Below, piece after piece: positions 1 through 14,400 of a stretch of 64,000 nucleotides of DNA. Each line of letters opens with the position of its first letter. Positions within the stretch are counted from its first letter, which is position 1. Origin of the DNA: Opeltia flavorubescens (taxonomy: Eukaryota; Ascomycota; Lecanoromycetes; Teloschistales; Teloschistaceae). Made by a program: the position numbers and the translations under genes. The DNA is taken from contig KE546966.1 of NCBI GenBank assembly GCA_000442125.1, forward strand, positions 1,537,471 through 1,601,470, read 5' to 3'. The notes below the pieces were generated by a model, which was not told the origin of the DNA, searched no databases, and saw nothing but the letters and a program-made list of their open reading frames with translations.

Positions 1-1600
1 ATTAGCCGAATTTCGCTAATAATTAATCGATAAATATATAAAAAAAGGCCGCTGGGCTAAAGTTAAAGAATTTGTTAAAACTAATATAAAGTTAGATAAT
101 AATATTATTAAACTATTATATTATATTATTAATAAGCTACTTTATTTTAATAATAATAAATAAGGCCTATATTTAATAATACCCACGGATATAAAAAAAG
201 AAGTATTCCAGTTAGTATATAATAAAATGGGCTACCCCGGCTATATATACACGCACGAACGTCTAATAAAAAGCCTCTATATATATAATATATCGACGAA
301 GCTGTATAAATTTATTCGCTATTATTTATAGTACTAAGTTAATTAAATACCTCGCTATTATTTATATAGAGTCTTATAGCTAGTATTTAACCTAGTAAAA
401 CTATTTTATACGTTTATTATTAATTTTATCCTCGTTCTATTAAAATCGTATAAANGATATAATTATTATATATTAATAATAAATAAATTTACTAAAGTAG
501 TTACCTATATATCTAAAAAGATTATTTAAGGCGGTAAATAATAGGCTGAATAGCTATTAAATAGACTAGTAAAACTAAATTAGGGTGTATTATAAATAAT
601 AATTTCGGATTATAATAGGAAGTTTATGGGTTAGTTATAGCGCTAGATATTTAAAATATTAAAGATAGATTTATAATATTCTATTATCTAATATCTATAA
701 ATCGATAATATATTAGAATAATCTAATTAAACCGCTGAAATTACTATATACTATTATATCGCTATACTAGACGATTTTAAGCTATAGTTTACTATTTTTT
801 TACGAATATTAGTAGTTTTTAATAATTTTATAAATTATAGTTTTATATTTAAGATACTTAATTAAGTGCTTTTCGGATTTAAAATTTACGAAGTACTAGA
901 CCTTTTATATTTATTAGATCCCGAGTAAACTATTTAGTTAGAGGATACGCTAGGTTCTAAAACTCTCGCCGACGCTCCCGTTAAAGAACTAGTTGCCTTT
1001 CTAGCTATAATATAGATAGCTCGTCGCTGTAATTCGACTATTTTAGAGGCTAGCGAGCTTATAAACGTATTTATAGTACGAAATACTATAATATTAATAG
1101 CTATAAAAAAATATTAGTCTATATATATCGATATTAAAGATATTATTATCTTTATTATAATAAAAATAAAAGAATACTATAATATATATTATTAACTAGT
1201 TTATTTTAAAGTTAGCGATTTTATAAAAATACATTTATATTAAGATTATAATATATTAGGGCTTACTTTTAAAAAGATTAAATAATAGTTAATAGGCTTT
1301 TTTAAAATTATTAAATATATTAAACTATTAATCTATTATTTAAAACTACTACCTATTATAAAAATTTATAATATAATATTAATAGTATATTTAGAGCCTA
1401 CTATAAACTTTAATAATAATCCCTATTAGCGCTATTATATATCTATATTTTTAATCGTTGTTAATAGTAATAAAGAGTTCGAAATTGAACGAATCCTTTA
1501 TAAGCGCCGTATCCGTAAAAGTAGAGGTTTTTTTATTTAATACCTTATTCGTTAGGTTGGTTATAGGCTTAAAAACGACTAGTAGATACTCGAATACCGC

Positions 1601-2390
1601 TTAGGTAATATTAAGGTACTAATAGAAGAATATAAGCGTTATTTTAGTCTGAAATCGGCTTTAAATTATAATAAGATCGTTAATAATACTAATACTAATA
1701 TTAAATAGTAGGAATAAGTTAAAAAGCTGTTTATTAGCGAGGAAGAGCCTATTATTAGAGACTAATAGCTTTATTTATTACCGGCATCTATTATAGCTAT
1801 ACCGTATAGGTAGAAGGCTAATAGGGTAGGTAGGGCTGAATAACTACTATAGCCCGAAGGAGGCCTTCTAAGTATATTTACCTAATTAGGTTTAGCGCCT
1901 CTCGGCGCCTATATTTATTTAGTTGCAGATTCTATAGATAAATAGTTCTTTACCTTCAATACAATACTATTATCCCACGCTTATTATACAATAGTTTAGG
2001 TAATATTAAAATACTAATAGAAGAGTATAAACGCCGCTTTAATCTAGAATTAATTTTAAACTATAATAAAGCCGCTAATAATATTAATACTAATATTAAA
2101 TAGTAAAAATAAATTAAAAAGCCGTTTATTAGTAAGGAAAAGCTTATTATTAAAGGCTAATAGCTTTATATATTACCGGTATCTATTACGGCTATACTGT
2201 ATAGGTAGAAGGTTAATAGGATAGATAGGGCTAAATAGCTACTATAGCTCGAAGGAGGCCTTTTAAATATATTTATCTAGTTGGGTTTAGCGCCTTTTAG
2301 CGCCTATATTGATTTAGTTATAGATTCTATAGATAAATAGTTTCTAACCTTTAATATAATACTATTACTCTATATTTACTATATAATAAA
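1601..2390 (+). repeat. 395-bp tandem duplication in the tail of element A
   Basis: Two head-to-tail units, 1601-1995 and 1996-2390, align at a constant offset of 395 bases. The unit starts inside the end of the chromodomain region and runs into the 3' tail, through a conserved block that reads TTTAGCGCCT near 1890 and 2290. The related copies at 17770-18170 and 62728-62940 carry this block only once, so the duplication is private to this copy. The units differ from each other mainly by transitions, so the duplication arose before at least part of the RIP. Confidence 0.85.
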
Positions 2391-2784
2391 ATCTATACTT
2401 TTTTTTAATATAGAAATTCTTTAATAGTCGGGTAATTTAAATTAGTATAATTTTTATTATTATTTATTTTATAAATTAAAATAAGTATTTATATATTTTT
2501 ATTAAAAAAATAAACGATTTCTATAATAATATTATTATAATTTTTAAAAATAAAAACTTTTAAATTTATATTTAAAAATTAATTATAAATTTTATTTAAA
2601 ATAATTTAAATTTTTATTTTTACTTTATAAATTTATTAATATATTTAAATAGCGAAATTATATTTTTAGTAATAGATCTAATCTATTTTATTTAGTTAAA
2701 CTAAAAAAAAGTATTATACCGCCGTTAAATATAATAAAACTCCCGTTATAATAATAATAATTGGATAAATTTATTATATATATA

Positions 2785-3150
2785 TTAGAAAACGTCCCTT
2801 ATCGGCTTTCCGACCCGAAATAAATATAAACTTTATTGGTTGGTATCGAATAAAGGTAGATATATTTCGGGCTTAGCGCGTTTTCGTGTTTCGACTACTA
2901 AAATAGCTGGTTTTTTTATAGTTTAATAACTCTACTAGTTTTATATATAATAGTATATATAATAGTATAGTTTAAAGCGCTTAATAAGCGTATTTTTATA
3001 ATATAAAAATTCTTAAAATCGGATAAAAACTAGTAGTATTATAGTATATAAAAGTTTTAGGCGTATTAAGTTGGCTAGGAACTAGCTCCTAGCTCTACTA
3101 GCTACCAGCTGCCAGTAGCAAAATCCCAGTGGAACGGTGGCCCAGTGCTA
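2785..3150 (-). repeat. E repeat copy 1, inside element A
   Basis: This is one copy of a 370-400 bp interspersed repeat seen at least seven times here. I define its forward direction as starting TAGCACTGGGCCACCG and ending in a run of TA, so this copy is on the minus strand. The flanking A sequence continues on both sides when compared with the copy at 63735-63800, where the site is empty, so it is a real insertion. The element has no coding capacity, no TG...CA ends and no clear terminal inverted repeats. A short TA-rich tail precedes it at 2772-2784. It is moderately RIP-mutated. It could be a SINE, a non-autonomous DNA element or a solo LTR. Confidence 0.85.
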
Positions 3151-3405
3151 GTAAATAATAATAATTTATTATAGTAATAATAAGCGTTTTTAAATAGATA
3201 ATTATTTATAAACGCCTATTTAATTTAATTACTAGAATTTTTTATATAAAGCTTTTAAAATTAATTAATTACAATATTATTTAATTTAATAATTATACTA
3301 ATAGTTATTAAATTATAATAAAAGGCTTATAATATTATTTTTTTTAATTAAATAACGATAAATAATTTAGAAAGTCTATAAAATTATATAATATTTATTA
3401 TAATA

Positions 3406-3655
3406 TAAAAAGGATATAATAGCAGGGAAACTATATAGAAATATAAACAATAATCTAATATTCTATTATTGTATACACGGAGCTATATATAGAGAATAAA
3501 TATATATTAATATTTAAAGAGTTATAAATTTCGGAAAGAATTCCTCTAATTATATAAGCCCCTTTTTCTACTAGTATAATATAATAATATAATATTTTAG
3601 TTAAAACTATATAACGGTTTTATAATATTATAATAAACTAGACTATTATTAATTA
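3406..3655 (-). repeat. 3' LTR of element B1
   Basis: This matches 11213-11463, 35906-36155, 51002-51252 and, in reverse, 58943-59191. The shared edge AAAAGGATATAATAGCAGG marks its left limit; the right limit falls within a few bases of 3655. Several undetermined bases follow just inside the element at 3666-3695. Confidence 0.85.
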
Positions 3656-4563
3656 TAATAATATCNNNTTTNCTATANTAGTATNTTTATTATTNTATAA
3701 TTAGGCGATATATATATAATAAATAGCCAAGCCTTTTATATAAAGCGCGTATATTTAAACGTATATTAGTTAAATTAATAACTTAAAAATATATAACGCT
3801 AATATATATCTATATATAAAACGTCTTATTATTATATATAAAATATATTAATAGCTTTACTTTATATATTAAGGATTATTCGGTATTAATATTAGTATTA
3901 GCTATTGTATTATAGCGTATTATTAATACTTATTAATATTTAATAAATACTCGCGCGAAAATATATCTATAAAAATTAATATTATTTAGTAGTTCTATTT
4001 AACGGCTATATTATATTATAATAATTATAAATAATTAAAGCTATTAAACTTTAAATAAATTAATTTATACTATTAACGTTATAGATTTTATATTAAATAG
4101 TATAATTCTATTTTTTATTTATAAATATATAATAAATATTTTTTTTAGTATAGATTTTTCCTTAATTTATATTTTTAAAATTTTTACTATTATTTATTTT
4201 TATTTACCGGCTCTATCTTTTTATAAATTTTTTCTAATTTTTATATCTTTTATTATAGGTTTTAAAGCTTCTAAAATTTTAATAATAAAAAAAATTTTTT
4301 AAAATACGTAGGCGTTTAATATTTTAATATTACTAAATACTTTAATTTTATAAAAGAATTATTACTATCGGTATATTAAAAATAGTATTATAATATATAT
4401 TACTTAATTAATATTATTATTTAATAATTTTTAATAAAAAATAAATAAAAAATAATTTTATTATCTATTATACTTTTATCTATTATATAAAATCTAGTAT
4501 CGACTTTAATTATTATACGCGTTATTCTAGACTTTAAAAAAAATATAAACTAATATATTAAAC

Positions 4564-4940
4564 TAGCACTGGGCCACCGTTCCACTAGGATTTTACTGCT
4601 AGCAGCTAGCAGCTAGTAGGGCTAGAAGCCAGTTCCTAGTTAGCTTAATACGCCTAAAACTTCTATATATTATAACGCTACTAATTTTCGTCTAATTTTA
4701 AGAATTTTTATACTATTAAAATACGCTTATTAAGCGCTTTAAACTAGACTACTAAGTATATTATTATATATAAAACTAGTAGAGTTATTAAACTATAAAA
4801 AAACCAGCTATTTTAGTAGTCGAAATACGAAAACGCGCTAAGCCTAAAACGTATCTACCTTTATTTAATACCAACCGATAAAGTTTATATTTATTTCGAA
4901 TCGGGAAGCCGATAAAGGACGTTTTTTAATATATATATAA
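4564..4940 (+). repeat. E repeat copy 2, inside element B1
   Basis: This plus-strand copy runs from TAGCACTGGGCCACCG to the tail ATATATATA. The matching site in the sister B copy, near 37060-37075, is empty, which shows that it inserted after the two B copies separated. It is RIP-mutated to about the same degree as its host element. Confidence 0.88.
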
Positions 4941-7900
4941 TTTATATATTACGCTTTTTTAATCTATATAAATTTTTTAGAAATTTATTTTAATTATTAA
5001 TAAAATAATTTCTATTATTATTTTTATTATTATTAATACTACTAATAATAATAAAAAGCGATATATTATACGCTATTTATATATTATTATCTTTTTTAAC
5101 TATAAATAAATTAAAATTTAAGAAAAAGCTAAAATATAGTAAAAAAAGACTATTAGTACCTTTAATATTATTAAAACTATTTATATTTTAAAAAAATTAA
5201 TTAATATAAGTATTAATATAATATATTTTATTATATATTTACCCTTTTTATATAATTTCGTACGCTAATTTTATACTAGAACCGCTTAAGTCCTTTAGTT
5301 ATTAAAGAGGAGTAGTTAAGTTTAATTAGAAAAAATAATCTTTCTTTTATTAATAAGAGCGAGGTAAAAAAAGATAGTATTATTATATAGTTTTATATTT
5401 ATTTAATATTTTATATTTATTTTTAAAATTTATTCTTATATATTTATTTCTATATTCTATTTTTAGATTTATATTACTTTTAAATAATTATAGCTTTAAG
5501 GTCTATATTCTAATAAAGCCTTCTTTTAACTATAACTTTTTTTATTAAAATACCTTATAATATATATCTTTTACTATATATTTTATAAATTAGCTTTAAT
5601 ATTTATATAAGGTTTCGTTTTTATTATTACTTTATATTTCTAGTATTATAGTTTTATATTTCTAATTTTATTTATTAATTTACTTCTATATTTATATATA
5701 GTTTAACTATAATTTATTCTTTTTTTTTACCTCTTTTTTAAAAAGTTTTTTTTATTATTATTTAGAGGTTTTTTAGGGTATATATAATAGAACTCCTTTA
5801 TATATTTACTAGCTCCCGATATCTTTTTAATATTAAGCTAGCTATTATTTTCGAAATTATAGCTAAACTATTTTATTAGATATTATAGTTTTTTATAATA
5901 ATATTTTAAATTTAGTACTTCCTCGATTTTATATTACTCTTTATTATTAATAAATAGAGGTAATAAATCCTTTTTATTTCTTCCTTTTACTATTTTATAT
6001 AGCTCGAGGAGAGAAATATAAAAGATAAAATAGATATAATCTATTAATATTAGAAGTTCTAAGTGGTATAACTATAAATTTACCGGCTTTATTACTTTAA
6101 AGGGCTTATAAAATTTATAATCTAATTTTTTTAATAATCTTTTTATTTTAATATTATATTTATTTAATTATATTATATTATTAGTAATAAAGAATTTTAT
6201 AGAATAGTTTTTATTATAATATTTAGATTATTTTTTTATTATTATTTTCTATTAATTTTTAAGCTAAATATATATATATAGATATATTTATTAATATATT
6301 AACGCGTTTTAAATATATTATTTTTAATATTATTAATTTAAATATTATTTTCTAGATTAAATTATCTACTAATAACGGCGAAAAACGGCGTTATATTAGT
6401 AAAAGTATACTTACTATTATTATATATATATTTTATAAAAAGTAGTTATTTATTTTAATTATTTTAATTAAAATTAATAAAATTTTTTAAAAATTATTTT
6501 AAAATTTAGTTTTATTGTTTAATTTACCTATTAGTTTATAAATAGAAAGTAATATTTAAATAGTACTTAATCTTTAAATAATAGTAAAAAGTAGATTAAA
6601 ATTATAAAATAAAAAAAGTTTTTTAATTAAAAACTAGCGATTTAAATATATTATAATAGTTATATATTTTATTAATAAAAATATCTACTAGCTCTTTTAT
6701 AGTTATAGTTATTTAATATAGAATATATATAATAAACTTTATATAGCGGTCGATTACTATAAAAACTAAATTATATATAACGCGGAAATATTTATATAGA
6801 AATAAATTAATATTAAAATCTATAATTAAATTATTAAATAGTTTTAAAGATTTTTTTAGTAATTATATTTTACTATACGGTTTATATTTTATAGGTTTTA
6901 TTTAATAGTATTTATTATAGATATATATATAATATTTAATATTTTTTATTATATTTAGCTAAAAATATTTTTAATAGATAAGCTTTAACGTTTTTTTATA
7001 ATTAAAATAATCTATTATAAAATTATTATAATTATATTTAAAAGCTTTTTATTTAATTATATTAAAGGGTAAATATTATTTTTTATTATAATAAAAGAAT
7101 TTTTAATTCTAGTACTACTTATAATTTTTATAAAGTTATTTTAACGCTATATAAATGTTTAACGAATTATTAGGCGATTTTTTTTTAAAAATACTAATTT
7201 TTTAGCTGTATTATCGAGCTTTTAGAACCTTTTTATAATATAATAAAAAGATAGCGGGGATATATTATATATATTTTCTAAAGCCGCTTTTTTAATAATT
7301 TATTATATCGATTATAAATTTTTAAAGTTATTAAATTTATTTAAAGAAATTAATTAAATATTATTATATATAATAATATTAGATTTATATAAAGCTTTTA
7401 ATTTTTTATATACTTTAGGACTATAAATTTTTATTAATATCTATTTTTTTTTTATTTTAAAAGACTTCCTTTTAATTATAAAAAATAGAATCGATATTTT
7501 TATATCGCTTTTTAAAGCGTTTTTATCTTTTTTTTTATTAATATTAAAGGTATTCTTTTACTATAAAAAGGTATAAATAATATATTATTATCGCGCTCCT
7601 TTATATAGGTATATAATACGCGACTTTTTATTAAAAATCCGTACTTAAAGATATTCTTTAAAAATTTATTCTTTTTATTAAAAATATTAGCCTTCGCTTT
7701 TTTTATTATATAATATATTATAATTGTTTTCTAAATATTTTTAATAACGGTTTTAATATTTTTAAATAATTTTTAAAAGCTTTTTTAAATATTTTTAGAA
7801 TTAATTAATAATATTTTATTATTAAAATAGCTTTTTTTATTATTTTCTAGTAATATTCTAATATTATTTAAAGCCTTTTATAAACTTTTAAATTTATTTT

Positions 7901-10900
7901 TATTTTATTTTATAAAAATTTTAAATAGATAGTACTAGATTTTTAAAAAATTTATAATTAATTTTATACTTTTTTTAAAATTCTTTTAAAACTTTTTAGA
8001 ATATAAAATTGAATAGATATTTTTTTAATCTAGGATATTAAAAGTAGTATAGGCTTTAAATATTTTATAATCGCTTCTTTATAATACTATATTAATAAGG
8101 TTTAGTTTATCTAGCCTATATTTTAGATTCAGGTCTAGTCTAGCTAGCTATTTCTATTATCTAGTATTTCTATAGCTTAGTTCTTTTTTTATAAAGAAAT
8201 TATAAAAATTAGCGTAATTAATAATAACTTTTATTTTATAAAAGACTCCTTTAATATAATATCGCTACTATTTATAGATATAAATAATAACTAATATTTT
8301 GGAATCTTTAATACTATAGCTATATTCTATTATTATTTTTTTACGGGATTAATAGGTAATAAGATACTAGCGAATCTGCGTATTAATATTAAAAGGTTGC
8401 GAAATAATTACTAAAATAATATATTCTAAGGCGTCGGTTTTAATATAAATTTAGAATATATAATTAAATTATTATAGAATAGACGTTATTATAAAACGTT
8501 TCTTTAATATTTTAAATATATTAATTACTTTTTTAATTAAAATAAATTTAATATTAAATTTCTTTTTATTATTATTTTTTATTGATAATATTAATAATAG
8601 TACTATTTATAAGAATACTTTAATAAAATATTGGTAAAAGTTTATAAATTTAAGGAAATTTTATATATCGCGGTATAATTTTAAAAATGGCTAATTTTTT
8701 ATATATTTAATATAGGACTTTTCGATTATAATACTGCTAAAACGAATAATAAATTTTATAAATTTAATTTTATATATATTAAATAAATACTTTTTAAATT
8801 TAATATATAATCTATATTATAATAATTTTATAAAGACTTTATATATATATATTATATATTCGGCTTTATTTTTTAAATAAATAAATAAGTTATCTTTATA
8901 TACTATAATAAATAGGTTTAGGAAATTCTTAAAAATATTATTAATATACGCCTATAAGATAGCCGGGGTATTTACTAGGCTATATAGTATAATATAGTAT
9001 TTAAAATAGCTATAACGGGTATAAAATACTATCTTTTATTTATCGCCCTTCCAGATTTTAATACGATAATAGGTATTCCGGATATCTAGATAAATAAGAA
9101 TTATTACTTTATATAGCCTATTTAAGGCTTCTAATATTAGGGGGAAAAGGTACTAGTTTTTAATAATAACCCGGTCTAGCCCCCGGTAATCGATATAAAA
9201 GTAAAAACTTTTTTTTTTTTTTTTATAAATATAATCGGAGCGCTAGTTTATAATATTAAATTATAAATAAAATCTTTTATTAAATTCTTATTAATATAAG
9301 TCTATAAAATCTTTAATTCGGTAATTAAAAGATTATATAAAGGTTTAAATAATAGATCGCCTATTATTTTAAAGATATAATTACTTATAAAATATTTAAA
9401 AAGTTTATTAGTTTTTTAAAAATTATAAATTTTTTTTAAATCGACGTACTTTTTAAATAAAATTATTTCTTTAACGTTATATAGAGTAATTATATTATTT
9501 TTATTATATAGCTTTATATTAAAAAGATATAATTATTTAAATCCTTTTACTTTTAATAAATATTCTAATTCTTTAACCGGGATTAGTTTAATATTTATTT
9601 CCGCTAGAATAATACTAGAATTAAACTGTATTTTATATATATATATCTAATTAATATCTAGATTATATTAATATAGCTATAAGAGGTTAAATATAATATT
9701 AAAAGATTTAATATTCGCTTTAAAATATTTATTTAATATTATTTTAGATTTTTTTTTTAAATTAATAAGGTTAACCGGAAGTTTATATTTTTTAAAATAA
9801 ATTAAATTTATACTATTTAATACTTTAACTAGCGTTTTAATATCGCGGCTATTATATAATTTTAACTCTTTTATACAGTATAATTATATAAAATTTAGGC
9901 TTATATTATAATTAATAAATATATTTAATTTAATCTTTTATTCTTTTTTTTAAATAGTTATATTTATAACTAAAGAAAATATTTATAACCCTTTTTATTA
10001 GCGACCTAATAATATAAAAACGATATCTATTAAGTTTTATCTTTTCCTTTTTTATTTTTATAAAGGTAATCGGGTCTTTTATAGCCTTTTTTATAATATT
10101 TTTAATAAATAATTATTATTAATATATTACTACTTTTATAGGATCCGTAGCTATTATTTAAACTATATTTTTAGAAACTACGCTAGTTTTTATAATTTTT
10201 ATAACTAGTTATTATTATATTTATATTAATCGCCGGTATAATAGTATTAAATAGATTTTATTTTTTTTAACTACTTTTATAGCTTTTAAAATTTAAAATT
10301 CTAATATTTATATTATTATAATTAATACGCGTTTAATATTATAATTAAACCGATTTAATTTTAATTATTTAATTAATAATTTTTTAACGTATTTTTAAAA
10401 GGTTAAGTATTTTAAATATTTTGTAGGCTATATTATTCTAAAGGGCGTTTTTTAAGATATTTATTTAAATATAATCCGGTAAAAAAAATTTTATATAATT
10501 TTTAAAATTTTATAAATATTTAATAAATAAAAAAATATTTTATTTATTATAATACTTTATATTAAAGTATTATCTTATTATTTCGATATTATAAATAAAT
10601 TAAAGGTCGAGCTAATTTAATAAAAATTTTAGCTATTCGTTCTAAATTATTTTAAATCTAATATTTAGGTTTATTTTTTTAATTTAGTTCTATATATTTA
10701 CTAGATAGTAATTAAGGTAGCTTATACTAAATAAAATTCTTAAAATTTCTATTTTATATATAATTAGACGAGTTTTAAAGATATATTTATATTCGCGCTT
10801 AAATAATATATATTTTATATAGCTTTTATTTTTATATTAAATAAAATTAAAAACCTTTAACTTTAATTTTTTATTTATTTTCTACTTTTTAATATATTTA

Positions 10901-11212
10901 AAATTATTAATTAAAGTTTTAAAAGCTTATTATTAATATATAGTAGTAGATAGCTCCGGGAATTCTAATTCTTTTTTAGCTTTTAATATTTTTAATCTTT
11001 TTTATTAATAGGCTAGAATTTATTTTATTTTAAAAGCTTAAATTTTTATATTTAAAATATCGCTAATAAGCTTATTTATATCGTTATTTTATAATATAAT
11101 TATATTCGTTAGCGGTTATAGTCTAATTATAGATATAGTATTATTATTATTATCTCGCGTTATAATTTTATTATATAGTCGAACTACCTTTTATAAAAAG
11201 TAGAAATATTAA

Positions 11213-11463
11213 AATATAAAAAGGATATAATAGTAGAAAAATTATATAAAAGTATAAGTAATAGTTTAATATTTTATTATCGTATATACGGACCTATATA
11301 TAGAAAATATATATATATTAATATCTAAAAAGCTATAAATTTCGGAGGGAATTCCTCTAACTATATAGGCCCCCTTTCCTATTAATATAATATAGCGATG
11401 TAATATTTTAACCGAAGCTTTATAACGGTTCTACAATAATATAATAAGCTAGATTATTGCAAA
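11213..11463 (-). repeat. 5' LTR of element B1
   Basis: This is the right-hand LTR of B1, which is the 5' LTR because the element points left. It shares its inner edge and following leader sequence with the plus-strand copy at 59192 onward. Compared with the left LTR at 3406-3655 the differences are mainly C/T or G/A, as RIP would give. Confidence 0.85.
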
Positions 11464-14400
11464 CCGTGATATATAATATATATACTTTTTTATAATATAT
11501 AAAAATAAAATAAAAAATAATAAATATATTATTAATATATTATAATATAGACTTTTATTTATAAAACGAAATAATTATATAATAAAATATTATAATTAAT
11601 AAACTTATTTATAATTTTATATAAATAAATAAAAATATTAAACTATAATATATATTTTTTAAAAACTATTTTAATAAAATACTATTTATTATATTAATAT
11701 AAATAGAATAAATATATTATATTTTTAATAATATATAAATTTAAAAATATCCTTTAAAATATTTTAATAATTTTATTATTAAAATAAAAAATATAAAAAT
11801 AATATCTATTAAAAATATTTAAATAATAATTAATATTAAATATTTTAACGCCCGGTTATTAATATTAATTCTAGATAAAACTATAATAACTACTATTAAA
11901 GTCTTTTTTAAATTATTAGAAAATAAAAAAAATAATTAATTTAATATTTATTATTATAATAAAAATTATAAAATATTAAAATTAAATCTTTTATAAAAGA
12001 ATAAAAATAAATAATACGAAGGAATAATAATATATTAGCTATTATAAAATAACTACTTTTATATATTTAAATATCTATTTATACATTTAAACTATATATA
12101 AAAAAATTAATCGAATATATTTCCTATTATATATTAATACTAGAATCTTTTTATAATTTTATAAATTTTATTAATTAAAAATAAGTCTAATAAATAGAAA
12201 GTTAGTATATTATCTAAAATAACTATTAATAGTTTCTATTTAAAATTAATATTCCGTTATAATAAAATTGAATCGGAAATAAATAAAATTATAACTATTA
12301 ATAATATAATAAAAGCTAGAATTTCTATAAAAGCTACTAGCTAAATAATTAGTAAGCTTATTTTTAATAGAAAACTTTCAATAAATAAGTTTTAAATAAT
12401 AAAATAAACTAGTATTAAAAATATAAAAACAATTTCTTTTAATTAATAAATTTTAGTAAAGCTATATATATAATAAATAAAAAGTTTAATAAAATTCTAT
12501 ATACTATTATTAAAAATCTTAATTAATATAATAATATAATAAAATTCTATTTTATTATAATAAAGCGTATAGTATTTAAATTTAAACCGGTAAAAATATA
12601 TTAATATAATAAATATAATAAAATTTTTAAATTAAATAACGTTTTATATTATTATCTATATATTAGCTATAATAGAAAACTATTTTTAACTATAGCTATT
12701 ATAATTGAACTAACTATTAAACTAAATATTCTAGTAATACTAGCGTAAATTTATTTAAAATTTTTTAAATTATTTAAAAATATATTAAAAATTTTTAAAT
12801 TAAAGATTATTAAATAGCTATTATTATAAATATTCTAATTATTATATTTAACTATAAAAAATAAATTAATAATAGATTTTACTTTTTGAGTATACTATTA
12901 TATAATTACAAATATTCGCTTATAATCTAATATAAAAAATTATAACTTTTATTAAAATATAAACTATATAATAAATTTAATTAATCGAAAATTTCTATTA
13001 AAATAGCTAATATATACGATAATTTAAAAAATATCAGCTTTTATAATTATTAAAGGTATTAGCGAGAAATAACTATATATATATATTGGAAAACGTTTTT
13101 TATCGGTTTCCCGACCCGAAATAAATATAAATTTTATCGTTTAATATCGAATAAAGGCAGATATATTTTAAACCTAGCGCTCTTAACTACTAAAACAGCT
13201 GTTTTTTTACAGTTAAATAACTTAGCCAGTTTTATAGATAGTAAAATATAAAGTAGTTTACTTTTAAAACATTTAACGAGCGTATTCTAATAGTATAAAA
13301 ATTTTTCAAATCGGACTTAAATTGGTGGCGCTACAGCGCGTAGAAGTTTTAGCCGTACTGCGTTGGCTGGCAGCCCTACCAGTTACCAACCCTACCATTT
13401 GCCAGCTGCCAGCAGCCAGCAGCCAGTACCAAAATCCCATTGGGACGGTGGCCCAGTGCTCGTATAATATTATTAAATTTATAATTATTAAAATTTTTAT
13501 ATTTAATAAAAAGATTATAAAATTTATTATAATTATTATATATAAATTCTATTTAATAGATAATTTAAATATTAATATATTTATTAATATTAGTATTATA
13601 AAATTCAAAGGTATTAATATATATTTATCTATAAATACAATAATAATCGGTTTTAATAATAATATAAAAGTATTAATTGCTATTAATATTAAAAATACTA
13701 AAATAAATATTATTATTTATAGTATTTAATATATTATATTACTATTATATACTAATTAGACTATTAAAGTCGCTAATCTATATTAAAATCTACTAAATTT
13801 TCTATAAATTTATAACTTTATATATAAATTAAAAGTAAAATATTTTATAAACTATATTTATATAATAAATTATATATTTAAATAAATATATAGTTAAAAT
13901 AATTTACTATTTTTAATCCAATTACTAGTTAAAGTTTAACTAGATATTATTTGATAATATAAAATCAATAAATACTATTAAATTAGTTTTAAAAACTATA
14001 AATTAGCTATTAAAATATTAAAGCGAAAGCCTAGATAATTTTTAAAAAATTTTAAATATTATATAATAACTATTATAATAGCTATTATAATTTTAAATAC
14101 TATTATTATACCTTTTATTAATTCTAATTATTAAATAAAAATAATAATCTTTAAAATATAAACTAAATAAATAATTTTAGCTATTTTTATTAAATATACT
14201 CTATATTTATAATTGAATATTAGTAATATAATTTATATATTAGAATTAAAATATATAAATATTCTATTTATAGAAAATTAAAAGTAAATTTATAAATTTA
14301 AATCAATCTATATATACCCTATTAATATTTATAATAGAAAAGTTATTAATAAAATCTTTAATAGATTTTATAAATAAAATTAAATAAAATAAACTATTAT

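Larger units (their letters stand above)
1..3405 (+). mobile_element. Ty3/gypsy chromovirus fossil A, 3' part
   Basis: This is the 3' portion of an LTR retrotransposon of the Ty3/gypsy group, cut at the left by the window edge and at the right by insertion of element B. In order it shows the zinc-binding integrase domain (about 100-340), the integrase core (about 370-900), an integrase C-terminal region (about 1180-1420) and a chromodomain (about 1480-1660). A long non-coding tail follows, holding a tandem duplication and an inserted E repeat. The same domains in the same order recur at 16200-17830, and the tail recurs at 62724-64000, so three copies support the call. It is broken throughout by RIP-type transitions, with many breaks. 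I could not place its LTR, because no second copy of the tail lies within this unit. Family is confident; outer limits are not. Confidence 0.85.
3406..11463 (-). mobile_element. Ty3/gypsy chromovirus fossil B1, near full length
   Basis: This LTR retrotransposon lies on the minus strand with an LTR of about 250 bp at each end. Reading from right to left, recognisable parts are a gag-like region (about 9900-11080) with a zinc-knuckle remnant near 10085, reverse transcriptase (about 8600-9300), RNase H (about 8150-8450), integrase (about 6500-7100) and a chromodomain (about 5790-5960). A long 3' tail of unknown role covers 3660-5700. Without the inserted E repeat at 4564-4940 it is about 7.68 kb, matching the 7.66 kb of the copy at 35906-51252 once that copy's own insertion is removed. 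It looks structurally complete but has many RIP-type breaks. It interrupts element A, so it is younger than A. Confidence 0.9.

Noticed and set aside
2785-3150. E repeat as a solo LTR of one of the gypsy elements here
   Set aside because: Its ends are not TG...CA, it does not match the LTRs of B, C or D, and no element in the window is flanked by two E copies in direct orientation. Not fully excluded for an element outside the window.
2785-4940. E copies 1 and 2 as the terminal inverted repeats of a 2.2-kb transposon
   Set aside because: The sequence between them is ordinary family A tail followed by the LTR and interior of B1, and empty sites exist for each copy separately.
13322-13729. Open reading frame of 135 codons on the plus strand
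   Set aside because: It begins inside E repeat copy 3 and runs into decayed retroelement sequence. Its GC-rich start and isoleucine/asparagine-rich end have unrelated origins, so it is a chance frame.
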